This document shows, piece after piece, positions 42,368 to 51,414 of a stretch of DNA of 64,000 bases. The notes beneath the pieces were generated by a model. That model searched no databases. It was given only the letters and a program-made list of their open reading frames with translations, and had not been told where the DNA came from. The position numbers were made by a program, and so were the translations under genes. How positions within the stretch are numbered: position 1 is the first letter of the stretch; the number at the start of each line of letters is the position of its first letter. Origin of the DNA: Blautia sp. MSJ-9 (GTDB taxonomy: Bacteria > Bacillota > Clostridia > Lachnospirales > Lachnospiraceae); NCBI RefSeq assembly GCF_018919065.1, contig NZ_JAHLQG010000018.1, positions 99,637-163,636 of the forward strand. Direction: 5' to 3'.

Positions 42368-43735
42368 ATGGAAGAAAAAAAGTACTTAAAATGGTATAAT
42401 AAAGTCGGATATGGATCGGGTGATGTGGCAGGTAATGTTGTCTATGCGTTCTTATCCTCCTTTGTAATGCTGTATCTGACCAATACGGTTGGACTGAATG
42501 CAGGTATCGTCGGAACTCTGATTGCATTATCAAAGTTATTTGACGGTGTAACAGATATCTTCTTTGGCTCTATGATTGACAAGACCCATACCAGAATGGG
42601 TAAAGCAAAACCATGGATGCTTTACGGCTATATCGGATGTGCCGCAACCCTGATCGGTATCTTTGCAATTCCTGAAAGTCTTGGAAAAACAGCACAGTAT
42701 GCATGGTTCTTTATTGCATATTCCTTACTGAACGCAGTTTTCTATACAGCAAACAACATTGCATATTCAGCGCTGACAGCACTGATCACAAAGAACAGCA
42801 AAGAACGTGTGGAAATGGGATCCTACCGTTTTATCTTTGCATTCTCAACCAGTCTTCTGATCCAGTCTGTTACAATTAAATTTGTAGAGATCATGGGCGG
42901 CGGAGCAGCAGGATGGAGAACGGTAGCCATCATTTACGCGATCATCGGTCTGGTCGTTAATACAATTTCTGCATTATCTGTTAAAGAACTTCCGGAAGGA
43001 GAATTAAATGATGGTGTGGATAATTCTTCAGATGAGAAATACTCTCTTGTTGAAGCAGCAAAACTGTTATTTGCAAATAAATATTACATTATGATCTGTG
43101 TTACTTATATTCTTCAGCAGATTTATTCAGCTATGTTGAATATGGGTATTTACTATATGATGTATGTTCTGTTAAATGAAAACCTATTCCCTGTATTTTC
43201 ATGGGCAATCAATATTCCCCTGATCATTGCTCTTCTGATCACACCATCACTGGTGGCAAAATGGCAGGGATTGTACAAGTTAAATGTTACCGGCTATGCA
43301 ATTGGAACCATCGGAAGAGGACTTGTGATCGTCGCCGCATATATGCACAGTGTTCCGCTTATGCTGGCGTTTACAGCAGTTGCAGCTTTTGGTATGGGAC
43401 CATGGCAGGGAGACATGAACGCGGTAATTGCCAACTGCTCTGAATATACATACCTTACAAAAGGCAAACGTGTAGACGGAACAATGTATTCCTGTACATC
43501 TCTTGGAATCAAACTTGGAGGCGGACTTGGAACAGCTATCACAGGATGGCTTCTGGCATTCAGTAAATTTGACCAGAATCTGGCAACACAGCCAGCTTCC
43601 TGTATCAGTATGCTTCATATTATGTATCTCTGGGTACCGTTTGTTATCTGTATTATTATTACATTTATCATGTCAAGAATGAACGTAGAGAAAGCAAACA
43701 AAGAGTTGGTATCCGGAAGAAGATTAAACGGATAA
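42368..43735 (+). CDS. GPH-family sugar:cation symporter (MelB-like)
   Basis: This is a glycoside-pentoside-hexuronide:cation symporter of the major facilitator superfamily, 455 residues with 12 expected helices. The opening LKWYNKVGYGSGDVAGNVVYAFLSSFVMLYLTNTVG and the loop DGVTDIFFGSMIDKTHTRMGKAKPWM are family hallmarks. It is probably an importer of a galactoside or related disaccharide. That substrate is inferred because its promoter module is shared with the GH2 beta-galactosidase gene. GAGAGGAAG precedes the ATG; a terminator follows, so it is monocistronic. Confidence 0.9.
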   Translation: MEEKKYLKWYNKVGYGSGDVAGNVVYAFLSSFVMLYLTNTVGLNAGIVGTLIALSKLFDGVTDIFFGSMIDKTHTRMGKAKPWMLYGYIGCAATLIGIFAIPESLGKTAQYAWFFIAYSLLNAVFYTANNIAYSALTALITKNSKERVEMGSYRFIFAFSTSLLIQSVTIKFVEIMGGGAAGWRTVAIIYAIIGLVVNTISALSVKELPEGELNDGVDNSSDEKYSLVEAAKLLFANKYYIMICVTYILQQIYSAMLNMGIYYMMYVLLNENLFPVFSWAINIPLIIALLITPSLVAKWQGLYKLNVTGYAIGTIGRGLVIVAAYMHSVPLMLAFTAVAAFGMGPWQGDMNAVIANCSEYTYLTKGKRVDGTMYSCTSLGIKLGGGLGTAITGWLLAFSKFDQNLATQPASCISMLHIMYLWVPFVICIIITFIMSRMNVEKANKELVSGRRLNG

Positions 43736-43768
43736 TAAATAAAAATTATATAAAGACTAAAAAGATGA

Positions 43769-43806
43769 TTCCCCTCTGTTTTGGTAAAAGCAGAGGGGAA
43801 TTATTA
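43769..43806 (+). terminator. Terminator after the symporter gene
   Basis: TTCCCCTCTG (43769-43778) pairs with CAGAGGGGAA (43791-43800), with an ATTATT tail. Confidence 0.85.
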
Positions 43807-43843
43807 AATAGAGATAAATGGGAATTTTGTACTATAACAATGC

Positions 43844-43885
43844 AAGAAAATATTGCTATAAGAAAATATTGCTATAAGAAAATAA
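43844..43885 (+). repeat. 16-bp tandem repeat in the AraC gene leader
   Basis: AAGAAAATATTGCTAT is repeated exactly at 43844-43859 and 43860-43875. A partial third unit follows up to the ribosome site of the AraC gene. Confidence 0.8.
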
Positions 43886-43901
43886 TATATGGGGTGAGCA
43901 A

Positions 43902-44831
43902 ATGTCAAACAGGAGAAGAGAAGCCAAATTCAAATATTGCCAGATTCCTGATGGGGAGGATTTGCTGGCAGTGCTTGGAAGTGCAGGGATTAAAACATAT
44001 GGTCTGGATGAGGTGAGAAGAACCGTTCTGCCAAATCATTTCCATAATCTGCTGGAGATTGGAATCTGCAGAAGGGGCAGAGGGACAGTAGTATTTAATA
44101 ATGACAGAAGATTTTATACAGAGAATTCAGTGATCATTATTCCTGCAAATTTTCCTCATAATATTATTAATGCAGAGGGGGAGAAAAGTTTCTGGGAATT
44201 CATTTATGTTGATACCATGGAATTTTTATTAAGTGCAAAGTTCAGAAAAAGAGATGCTAAGCGTTTTCAGAACCGGATTGAAAGCGGGCCTATCAAAAGA
44301 CAGAAGGAAGAAGTTCCGCTGCTTGTGCGTGAACTTGACTGCCTCATGGATCAGATCAGAATACAGGATTATGGATACAGAAATTGTGTAAAGGGACTTT
44401 TATTTACGGTACTTATGGAAATCGTGAAAATTAATTCGGATGAATTTGTAAATGAGAAACGTCAGGACACAATGGAATATGTAAATGATGATAAGTCCGG
44501 AAAGCTGCAGCTTGCACTGTCATTTGTGGAGGAACATTTTGCAGAAGACATCAAAATATCTGATATTGCGGAAGCAACATTTATCAGTGAAAGCTATCTC
44601 AGAAGGTTATTTTCCGAAAAATACAAAATGACTCCTGTCCAGTATGTAAATTATATTCGGATACAGGAAGCCTGTAAGCTGTTAAAAAATAAAAAATTTA
44701 ATATCAGTGAAGCGGCACAGAAAGTAGGATTCAATAATATGTCTACATTTATAACAAATTTCAGGAAAGTAAAAAATCAAACACCTGGACAGTGGATAAG
44801 GGAGGTACATAAAAGCATAGAGGAAAGGTAA
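43902..44831 (+). CDS. AraC-family regulator upstream of the galactoside ABC operon
   Basis: The 309-residue regulator has an N-terminal cupin-like domain (LPNHFHNLLEIGICRRGRGTVVFNN, then NSVIIIPANFPHNIIN) and a C-terminal AraC domain with HTHs DIKISDIAEATFISESYLRRLFS and NISEAAQKVGFNNMSTFITNFRKVKNQTPGQWI. GGGGTGA precedes the ATG. It lies 240 bp ahead of, and in the same direction as, a sugar-binding lipoprotein gene whose promoter lacks a -35 box. It therefore probably activates that operon. Confidence 0.9.
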   Translation: MSNRRREAKFKYCQIPDGEDLLAVLGSAGIKTYGLDEVRRTVLPNHFHNLLEIGICRRGRGTVVFNNDRRFYTENSVIIIPANFPHNIINAEGEKSFWEFIYVDTMEFLLSAKFRKRDAKRFQNRIESGPIKRQKEEVPLLVRELDCLMDQIRIQDYGYRNCVKGLLFTVLMEIVKINSDEFVNEKRQDTMEYVNDDKSGKLQLALSFVEEHFAEDIKISDIAEATFISESYLRRLFSEKYKMTPVQYVNYIRIQEACKLLKNKKFNISEAAQKVGFNNMSTFITNFRKVKNQTPGQWIREVHKSIEER

Positions 44832-44891
44832 CGGTTTGGGGTCTTTCTAGTTATGAAGAAAGTATAGATAAGTAGTAAAACTGAGAAAAGT

Positions 44892-45017
44892 AAAAGATAT
44901 GCGCAAAAACCGAAAATAAATTTGCACACGAGGATGAAATATTCATTTATTGTATCGAAAACGATAACTTTTTGAACAAGATATTAGGTATAATTTATAC
45001 AAGTTGAATCGGTTTAA
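44892..45017 (+). promoter_or_regulatory. Control region of the galactoside ABC/GH42 operon
   Basis: TATAAT at 44989-44994 has no matching -35, as expected for an activated promoter. TATCGAAAACGATA (44953-44966) is a perfect inverted repeat just upstream of the -35 position. TTGAATCGGTTTAA (45004-45017), near the transcript start, is a partial LacI-type operator with a central CG. On the minus strand TTTTGCGCATATCTTTT (44908-44892) matches 14 of 17 bases of the motif shared by the symporter and GH2 promoters. No gene lies in the 44832-45074 gap. Confidence 0.55.
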
Positions 45018-45074
45018 CAGAAAATATTGTACATAATAACCAAAAATAATGCGCAAAATATAGGAGGAATGAGA

Positions 45075-46436
45075 GTGAAAAAGCGAACAAAAATTATTGC
45101 TCTTCTTATGGCGACTATCGTAGGCAGCAGTCTTTTAGCTGGATGTGGAGCAGGAACGGACACAAAATCATCAAAATCAGACAGTTCTTCTGATACAGAG
45201 AAAGCAGACAGCGCAGATAAGACATCTTCAGACGGTGATGATCAGACTCTGACAGTGTGGGCATGGGACCAGTCATTTAATATTTATGCCATGAAAGAGG
45301 CAGAGAAGATCTATCAGAAAGATCATCCGGATTTCAAGTTGAATATTGTAGAAACTCCATGGGATGACATGCAGACACAGCTGGGAACAATCGTTGGCTC
45401 AGGAAATTACTCTCAGCTTCCTGATATCTGTCTGATGCAGGATTTCGCATTCCAGAAATATGTAACAACTTACCCGGATCTGTATCAGGACATTACAGAT
45501 TCAGGAATTGATTTTTCAAAGTTTGCAGAGAGCAAGCTGGCAGCTTCTACAATTGATGGAAAGAATTATGGTGTTCCGTTTGATAACGGTGCTGAAGTTG
45601 CATGTTACAGAACAGACATTCTCGATCAGGCAGGCTATACACTGGATGATCTGACAGATATTGACTGGAATAAATTTATTGAAATCGGAACAGATGTTTA
45701 TGAAAAAACAGGATATTCTTTACTTTCTGTTCAGGCAGGAAGTTCAGACCTGATCTATCAGATGATGCAGTCAGCAGGATTCGGAACATGGAAAGATGAC
45801 GGCACTCCTGATATTGCCGGAAATGAACATATTAAGCAGTGCATTGAGATTTACCAGGAAATGGTCGAAGCGCATGTCCTTGCAGTTGTAAACAGCTGGG
45901 ATGAATATGTAGCAACCTTTACAAGTGGAAAGACAGCAGGCGTTATCAATGGATGCTGGATCCTTGCATCTATCCAGACAGCAGAAGACCAGTCCGGAAA
46001 CTGGGGACTGACAGATATGCCGGCAATTCCGGATGCGGAAACTGCTACCAACTATTCCAATCAGGGTGGTTCCACATGGGCGATCACTACAAACTGCAAG
46101 AATACAGAACTTGCAGAAGATTTCCTTGCAAAAACATTTGCAGGAAGTGTAGAACTGTATGATACCATTCTTCCAAGCTCCGGAGCACTGGCTACATGGC
46201 TTCCGGCAAGTGAGAGTGAAGTTTACAGTGAGCCGCAGGAATTCTTCGGCGGACAGGCAATTTACAAACAGATTTCCGACTTTGCTTCCAAGACACCAAC
46301 TGTAGATCTGGGCGTATATTACACTGAGGCAAATCAGGCACTTGCTACAGCAGTGGCAAATGTATCCGGCGGATCAGACATTGATTCTGAACTGAAAACA
46401 GCACAGGATACAGTAGAATTTAATATGGGACAGTAA
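45075..46436 (+). CDS. Sugar-binding lipoprotein of a CUT1 ABC importer
   Basis: The mature protein starts at a lipobox (SSLLAGC, Cys near 24) followed by a Ser/Asp/Lys linker. Typical family segments are LTVWAWDQSFNIYAMKEAEKIYQKDHPDFKLNIVETPWDDM and GKTAGVINGCWILASIQ. I start it at the GTG at 45075, seven bases after a perfect AGGAGG; the ATG at 45069 is too close to that site. Length is 454 residues. It heads an operon with two permeases, a LacI regulator and a GH42 beta-galactosidase, so a galactoside is the likely ligand. Confidence 0.9.
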   Translation: MKKRTKIIALLMATIVGSSLLAGCGAGTDTKSSKSDSSSDTEKADSADKTSSDGDDQTLTVWAWDQSFNIYAMKEAEKIYQKDHPDFKLNIVETPWDDMQTQLGTIVGSGNYSQLPDICLMQDFAFQKYVTTYPDLYQDITDSGIDFSKFAESKLAASTIDGKNYGVPFDNGAEVACYRTDILDQAGYTLDDLTDIDWNKFIEIGTDVYEKTGYSLLSVQAGSSDLIYQMMQSAGFGTWKDDGTPDIAGNEHIKQCIEIYQEMVEAHVLAVVNSWDEYVATFTSGKTAGVINGCWILASIQTAEDQSGNWGLTDMPAIPDAETATNYSNQGGSTWAITTNCKNTELAEDFLAKTFAGSVELYDTILPSSGALATWLPASESEVYSEPQEFFGGQAIYKQISDFASKTPTVDLGVYYTEANQALATAVANVSGGSDIDSELKTAQDTVEFNMGQ

Positions 46437-46445
46437 TTCAGACAG

Positions 46446-46484
46446 AGAGATGCTCCTGTATAAAAAGTGCATGAGCATCTCTTT
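46446..46484 (+). other. Intra-operon hairpin between binding protein and permease genes
   Basis: AGAGATGCTC (46446-46455) pairs with GAGCATCTCT (46473-46482) and is followed only by TTCC. Such hairpins commonly protect or attenuate the mRNA so that the binding protein is made in excess over the permeases. Confidence 0.65.
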
Positions 46485-46562
46485 CCATATCATCTTTTCC
46501 ATAACAATTTCTATGATCATATGAGTGTGAAAGAATATCGTAATGAAAGCTGGTGTAAATCT

Positions 46563-47453
46563 ATGAATAAAAAGAAAGGTCTCAGTATGAGACAGAAACA
46601 GAATGCAACCGGATGGTTATTCCTGGTTCCTGCGATCATACTGATCTGCGGATTCAGTATCTATCCGATGATCAGTGCCCTGATCACTTCTTTCAAAACA
46701 GGAACCGGTACAAACATGACATTTACCGGACTTACAAACTACATAAGATGTTTCAAAGATGATGTATTTATTCAGTCTCTGAAGAACTGCTTTTTCTATC
46801 TGATCATTCAGGTTCCGGTCATGCTGATCCTGGCATTGGCTCTGGCATCTATCCTGAACAATCCGAAGATTAAAGCAAGAGGATTCTTCAGAACAGCAAT
46901 TTTCCTCCCATGTGCAACTTCCCTGGTTGCCTATGCGATTATTTTCCGTTCTTTATTTGCAACAGACGGATTTATCAACACCATCGCTGTAAAACTTGGA
47001 ATTCTTGACAGCGCATACAATTTCCTGGCAAACCCATTAAGTGCAAAGATTGTTATCATTATTGCACTGGTATGGAGATGGACAGGATACAACATGGTAT
47101 TCTATCTGGCAGGACTTCAGAACATTGAATATTCTGTTTATGAAGCAGCCAAGATTGACGGCGCTTCTGCAATCCAGACTTTCTTTAAGATTACAGTACC
47201 TTTACTGAAACCTACGATCCTGATGACTGCCATCATGTCCACAAATGGTACACTGCAGTTATTCGATGAATCTATGAACCTGACACACGGCGGTCCTGGA
47301 AATGCTTCCATTACCATGTCTCATTATATTTATAATATGTCATTCAAGGGTGTACCTAACTTCGGATACACTTCAGCAATGTCATTTATTATCCTGATCA
47401 TGGTGGCAATCCTGGCACTTGTACAGATGAAAGTAGGTGATGATCGTGAATAA
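46563..47453 (+). CDS. Carbohydrate ABC transporter permease (MalF/UgpA-like)
   Basis: This is a membrane subunit of the CUT1 importer. The frame is open from 46467, but the first 32 codons look non-coding; I prefer the ATG at 46563, and the ATG at 46587 is also possible. Six helices begin with TGWLFLVPAIILICGFSIYPMISALITSF. The docking loop is YEAAKIDGASAIQTFFKITVPLLKP, and LTHGGPGNASITMSHYIYNMSFK is typical of UgpA types. No ATPase gene is present; the MsmK/UgpC protein at 14736 is the probable partner. Confidence 0.88.
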   Translation: MNKKKGLSMRQKQNATGWLFLVPAIILICGFSIYPMISALITSFKTGTGTNMTFTGLTNYIRCFKDDVFIQSLKNCFFYLIIQVPVMLILALALASILNNPKIKARGFFRTAIFLPCATSLVAYAIIFRSLFATDGFINTIAVKLGILDSAYNFLANPLSAKIVIIIALVWRWTGYNMVFYLAGLQNIEYSVYEAAKIDGASAIQTFFKITVPLLKPTILMTAIMSTNGTLQLFDESMNLTHGGPGNASITMSHYIYNMSFKGVPNFGYTSAMSFIILIMVAILALVQMKVGDDRE

Positions 47454-48255
47454 TAAAGTAAAAATGACTCTTATGTATATTTTTCTTGGAATCTGTACTG
47501 TAATTTCCGTGTTCCCGTTATTATGGATGATCATTGCAGCAACGAACAAGAGCGTGGATGTTATTGCAGGTAAGCTTACTTTCGGTTCTTACCTGATGGA
47601 GAACTACAGAAACCTGATCAGTCAGCAGCCATTGTGGGGAAACTTCCTCAATTCCTGTAAATATACAATCCTTGTAACTGTTTTCTCCCTGATCGTAAGT
47701 TCTCTGGCAGGTTATGCCTTTGAGATTTATCGTGACAAGGCAAAAGAGAAAATGTATGCCATTGTACTGATGTCCATGATGATTCCGTTTGTTGCACTGA
47801 TGGTACCGTTATTCAGAATGTACTCCCGTCTGGGACTCTTAAATACAGCAGTAGGCTTTATGCTTCCGTCTCTGGCAACACCGCTTCTGATCATGATGTT
47901 CAGAACTAATGCCAAAGCATTTCCGGTAGACATTATCGAAGCTGCACGTATTGATGGTCTTAGCGAATTTGGAATTTTCTTCCGTATGTATATTCCATCC
48001 ATGAAATCCATTTTTGCAGCAGCAGGTGTAGTTACATTTATGAATGCGTGGAATAACTATTTGTGGGCAAAAGTAATCATGTCTGATAATACAACTCAGA
48101 CAATGCCTATGCTGATCTCCAACCTGACATCCGGATATGTGACTGACTACGGTATGGTTATGCTGTCAGTTCTTATCACGACAATTCCGACTGCAATTGT
48201 ATTCTTCTTACTGCAGAAGAACTTCGTAGAAGGTATTACCGGATCAGTAAAATAA
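47440..48255 (+). CDS. Carbohydrate ABC transporter permease (MalG/UgpE-like)
   Basis: This is the second permease, about 271 residues with six helices. The docking loop is EAARIDGLSEFGIFFRMYIPSMKS, and the C-terminus is FFLLQKNFVEGITGSVK, the usual ending of MalG-type subunits. It overlaps the end of the first permease gene; ATG at 47440 and GTG at 47446 are both plausible, with AGGTGA just upstream, so translation is coupled. It completes the importer. Confidence 0.9.
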   Translation: MIVNNKVKMTLMYIFLGICTVISVFPLLWMIIAATNKSVDVIAGKLTFGSYLMENYRNLISQQPLWGNFLNSCKYTILVTVFSLIVSSLAGYAFEIYRDKAKEKMYAIVLMSMMIPFVALMVPLFRMYSRLGLLNTAVGFMLPSLATPLLIMMFRTNAKAFPVDIIEAARIDGLSEFGIFFRMYIPSMKSIFAAAGVVTFMNAWNNYLWAKVIMSDNTTQTMPMLISNLTSGYVTDYGMVMLSVLITTIPTAIVFFLLQKNFVEGITGSVK

Positions 48256-48278
48256 GACAGACGAAAGGATGCACATAC

Positions 48279-49274
48279 ATGGATAATAAAGTAAATATCA
48301 GCCAGGTGGCCAAGGATGTAGGTGTATCAGTTTCGACAGTTTCGAGAGCTTTGTCCGGCAAAGGGCGGATCTCAGAATCTACAAGAGAGAAAATCAACAG
48401 CTATCTTTCAGAAAAACAGCTCATCCCTAACACAAGGGAAAAACGCTATACAGACATTGTTACGAAGATGATATCTGTGGTGTTGCCCGGAGAAGAAAAC
48501 TTTGCCTCTATGCCATATTTTTTAAACATTTTGCTGAGTGTATATGATTATTTTTCCATCCGTGGCTACCAGGTAAATCTGATCAAGGTGACACCAACAG
48601 ATATTTCCAATCTGACACATGCAGTGGAAGAACATGTCATGGATGGCGTGATCCTTACACGTATGGTGGAGAACAATGACGAGATTGTCTATCTGAAAAA
48701 AGCAGGCGTTCCATTTGTAGTGATCGGGCCTTATGATGATCCATCTGTACTTCAGGTGGATACAGATAATGAAGCTGCATGCTGTGATATTACGAATGTA
48801 CTGCTTCAGAAAGGCCTGGACAAAATGGCAGTTATGTGTGCGAGACAGGAACATTACATTAACAGAAAGCGATTCCAGGGAATATTGAAAGCCTATATGG
48901 AAAGCTATATGCTTCTTGACCGTAGATACGTTTTTTATGATACAGAATTCGAGAATATAGCAGAAATGGCGATAGAGAAAGTACTGGCATCTGATGTGAA
49001 CTGTATCCTGTGTATGGACGACAACATCTGTTTGGTGATCTTAAGAATTCTACGCAAAAAGGGAATTCCGGTTCCTGAGAGAATAAAAGTGGCGTCTCTT
49101 CATAACAGCAATCTGCTGGATGAATGGTATCCACCTGTCAGCTGTGTTCATTTCGATGTAGATGAGCTTGGAAAAGAGGCAAGCAGGATTCTATATGTAT
49201 ATCTTACAGAAAATAGGAAGCTGCCTAAATCCATTCTGGGATATGAACTGCAGATGAAAGCTTCTACAAATTAG
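48279..49274 (+). CDS. LacI-family transcriptional regulator of the galactoside operon
   Basis: The 331-residue LacI protein has HTH NISQVAKDVGVSVSTVSRALSGKG (residues 5-28) and a sugar-binding core ending PVSCVHFDVDELGKEASRILYVYL. The region around residue 230 (VNCILCMDDNICLVILRILRKKGIPVPERIKVASLHNS) is standard. A GAAAGGA site precedes the ATG 24 bases after the permease stop. It lies inside the operon it probably represses; a partial LacI-like operator is at 45004-45017. With the AraC protein at 43902 the operon has both an activator and a repressor candidate. Confidence 0.9.
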   Translation: MDNKVNISQVAKDVGVSVSTVSRALSGKGRISESTREKINSYLSEKQLIPNTREKRYTDIVTKMISVVLPGEENFASMPYFLNILLSVYDYFSIRGYQVNLIKVTPTDISNLTHAVEEHVMDGVILTRMVENNDEIVYLKKAGVPFVVIGPYDDPSVLQVDTDNEAACCDITNVLLQKGLDKMAVMCARQEHYINRKRFQGILKAYMESYMLLDRRYVFYDTEFENIAEMAIEKVLASDVNCILCMDDNICLVILRILRKKGIPVPERIKVASLHNSNLLDEWYPPVSCVHFDVDELGKEASRILYVYLTENRKLPKSILGYELQMKASTN

Positions 49275-49294
49275 TACACAAATATCATTTGTCA

Positions 49295-49318
49295 AAGCGG
49301 ATGAATGAATCCGCCTGA
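49295..49318 (+). repeat. Dispersed hairpin repeat, family A minimal copy
   Basis: AAGCGGATGAATGAATCCGC followed by CTGA keeps the CGGAT/ATCCG hairpin seen in the longer copies. Confidence 0.5.
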
Positions 49319-49326
49319 TATACAAA

Positions 49327-49370
49327 CGATGTCAGATCATAAAATTTGCTCTTGATCTGGCATCGTTTTT
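49327..49370 (+). terminator. Terminator-like hairpin between the LacI and GH42 genes
   Basis: CGATGTCAGATCA (49327-49339) pairs with TGATCTGGCATCG (49353-49365), followed by T5. The GH42 ribosome site AAGGAGG comes only six bases later, so this would cut or reduce transcription into the GH42 gene unless it is overridden. Confidence 0.75.
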
Positions 49371-49386
49371 ACATAAGGAGGTTTTT

Positions 49387-51414
49387 ATGGACTTTAGAAC
49401 AGATAAGCTGCTCCATGGCGGCGATTATAATCCGGACCAGTGGTTAAAAAGACCTGATATTCTTGAGAAAGATATAGAAATGCTTGCAGAATCAGGATGC
49501 AACGTGGTAAGTCTTGGAATTTTTTCATGGGCAACACTGGAACCGGAAGAGGGAGTTTTTAACTTTGGATGGTTACAGGAGATTATTGATAAGCTTTATA
49601 AAAGAGGAATTTATACAATTCTCGCAACTCCGTCAGGTGCGAGACCGAAATGGATGGCAGATAAATATCCGGAGGTTCTTCGTGTAGATGAAACACGACA
49701 CAGAAATCTCTTCGGTTTCAGACATAATCATTGTTATACATCTCCTGTATACAGAGAAAAAGTACATATCATAAACAAAAAGCTGGCGGAAGAAGTGGCC
49801 ACACATCCAGGAGTAATTTTGTGGCACATTTCCAATGAATACGGTGGAGAGTGTCATTGTCCGCTCTGCCAGGATGCATTTCGTAAATGGCTGAAAGAGA
49901 AATACCAGACAATCGAAAATCTGAATGATCAGTGGTGCACTACATTCTGGAGTCATAACTATAACAGCTTTGATCAGATCGAGAGTCCGTCCAGAATCGG
50001 AGAAACTCAGCTTCATGCGTTAAACCTGGACTGGAAGCGATTTGTTACCCATCAGACTGCGGATTTCCTCCATCATGAAATTCAGGCAGTGAGGGATGGC
50101 GGAAGCAATCTTCCTACAACAGCAAATCTCATGTATCATTATAAGGGACTGGACTATTTTAAGATTGCAAAAGAAATTGATATCGTTTCCTGGGATACTT
50201 ACCCGACATGGCATAAAGAAGATGCGATTGACACAGCTGATGATAACGGACTGTATCATGATCTGATGCGATCTCTGAAAGGGAAACCATTTATTCAGAT
50301 AGAATCCTGCCCGGCGGCTACTAACTGGCAGGGTGTAAGTAAACTGAAGAAGCCGGGTGTCCTTTTTGCACAGTCTATGGAAGCAATCGCACATGGAAGT
50401 GAGGGGGCACTTTATTTCCAGATCCGTCAGAGCAGGGGAGCTTCTGAGAAGTTCCACGGAGCAGTGATCGATCATTATGGTGGAAAAGATACAAGAGTAT
50501 TTAAAGAGGTTTCTGAAACCGGAGAGGCTCTGAAAAAGATAAAGGAACTGGCCGGAACAGTCGTAAACAGTAAAGCAGCGATCATCTATGACTGGGGCAG
50601 CCAGTGGGCAATGGAAGATAGTCAGGGACCGAGAAACAAGGGACTTCACTATATGGAAGTGCTGAGAAAATTTTACAGAGGTTTCCGCAGACAGGGACTG
50701 AATGTAGATCTGATAGATATGACCTGTGATCTGGACAAATATAAGATACTGGCACTGCCTATGGTATATATGTTTAAAAAGGGATTTGCAGAGAAAGTCC
50801 GTGCTTTTGTGGAAAATGGCGGTTATCTGATCACAAGTTACTGGTCAGGAATCGTGGATGATACAGACAGATGTTATCTGGAGGGAACTCCTCACGGACT
50901 GATGGATGTATTGGGGATCAGAAGTACAGAGCTTGATGCTCTTTACGACTGGGAAGAAAACAGACTGATTCCTGTACAGAATAATGAACTTGGACTGGAC
51001 AGAACCTATACCTGTAAATATCTGTGTGATCTTGTGGAACTTCGCGGCGCACGTTCACTGATGACTTATGGAGAGGACTTCTATAAAGGATATTCCTGCC
51101 TGACAGTCAATGAGTACGGAAAAGGAAAAGCATGGTATGTAGCTGCTGACGCTGAAAGAGATTTCTATGATGATTTCATTGGAAAAGTAGTTGCTGACAG
51201 TGGTATTTCCTGCGGAGTAAAAGGAGAAATCCCGGATACACTGGAAATCACAGTAAGAGAGAATGACGATGTGAAATACTATATCTATCAGAACTTCGGA
51301 ACAGAAGCAGTTGAACTTCCATTGCCGGAGGAAAATGTAGAATGGATTTATGGAACTGGAGAAGATAAGCTAAAAGTTTATGGGCTTGCAATCGCAAAGA
51401 TAAAAATAGTTTAA
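49387..51414 (+). CDS. Glycoside hydrolase family 42 beta-galactosidase
   Basis: This cytoplasmic retaining beta-galactosidase has 675 residues, with a TIM barrel followed by trimerisation and beta domains. The acid/base is Glu151 in HISNEYGGECHC and the nucleophile Glu305 in FIQIESCPA, in the positions typical for GH42. Cys116, Cys156, Cys158 and Cys161 match the zinc-site pattern known in this family (ECHCPLC). AAGGAGG precedes the ATG by eight bases; there is no signal peptide. It follows the ABC importer and LacI genes and probably hydrolyses imported beta-galactosides such as galacto-oligosaccharides. Confidence 0.95.
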   Translation: MDFRTDKLLHGGDYNPDQWLKRPDILEKDIEMLAESGCNVVSLGIFSWATLEPEEGVFNFGWLQEIIDKLYKRGIYTILATPSGARPKWMADKYPEVLRVDETRHRNLFGFRHNHCYTSPVYREKVHIINKKLAEEVATHPGVILWHISNEYGGECHCPLCQDAFRKWLKEKYQTIENLNDQWCTTFWSHNYNSFDQIESPSRIGETQLHALNLDWKRFVTHQTADFLHHEIQAVRDGGSNLPTTANLMYHYKGLDYFKIAKEIDIVSWDTYPTWHKEDAIDTADDNGLYHDLMRSLKGKPFIQIESCPAATNWQGVSKLKKPGVLFAQSMEAIAHGSEGALYFQIRQSRGASEKFHGAVIDHYGGKDTRVFKEVSETGEALKKIKELAGTVVNSKAAIIYDWGSQWAMEDSQGPRNKGLHYMEVLRKFYRGFRRQGLNVDLIDMTCDLDKYKILALPMVYMFKKGFAEKVRAFVENGGYLITSYWSGIVDDTDRCYLEGTPHGLMDVLGIRSTELDALYDWEENRLIPVQNNELGLDRTYTCKYLCDLVELRGARSLMTYGEDFYKGYSCLTVNEYGKGKAWYVAADAERDFYDDFIGKVVADSGISCGVKGEIPDTLEITVRENDDVKYYIYQNFGTEAVELPLPEENVEWIYGTGEDKLKVYGLAIAKIKIV

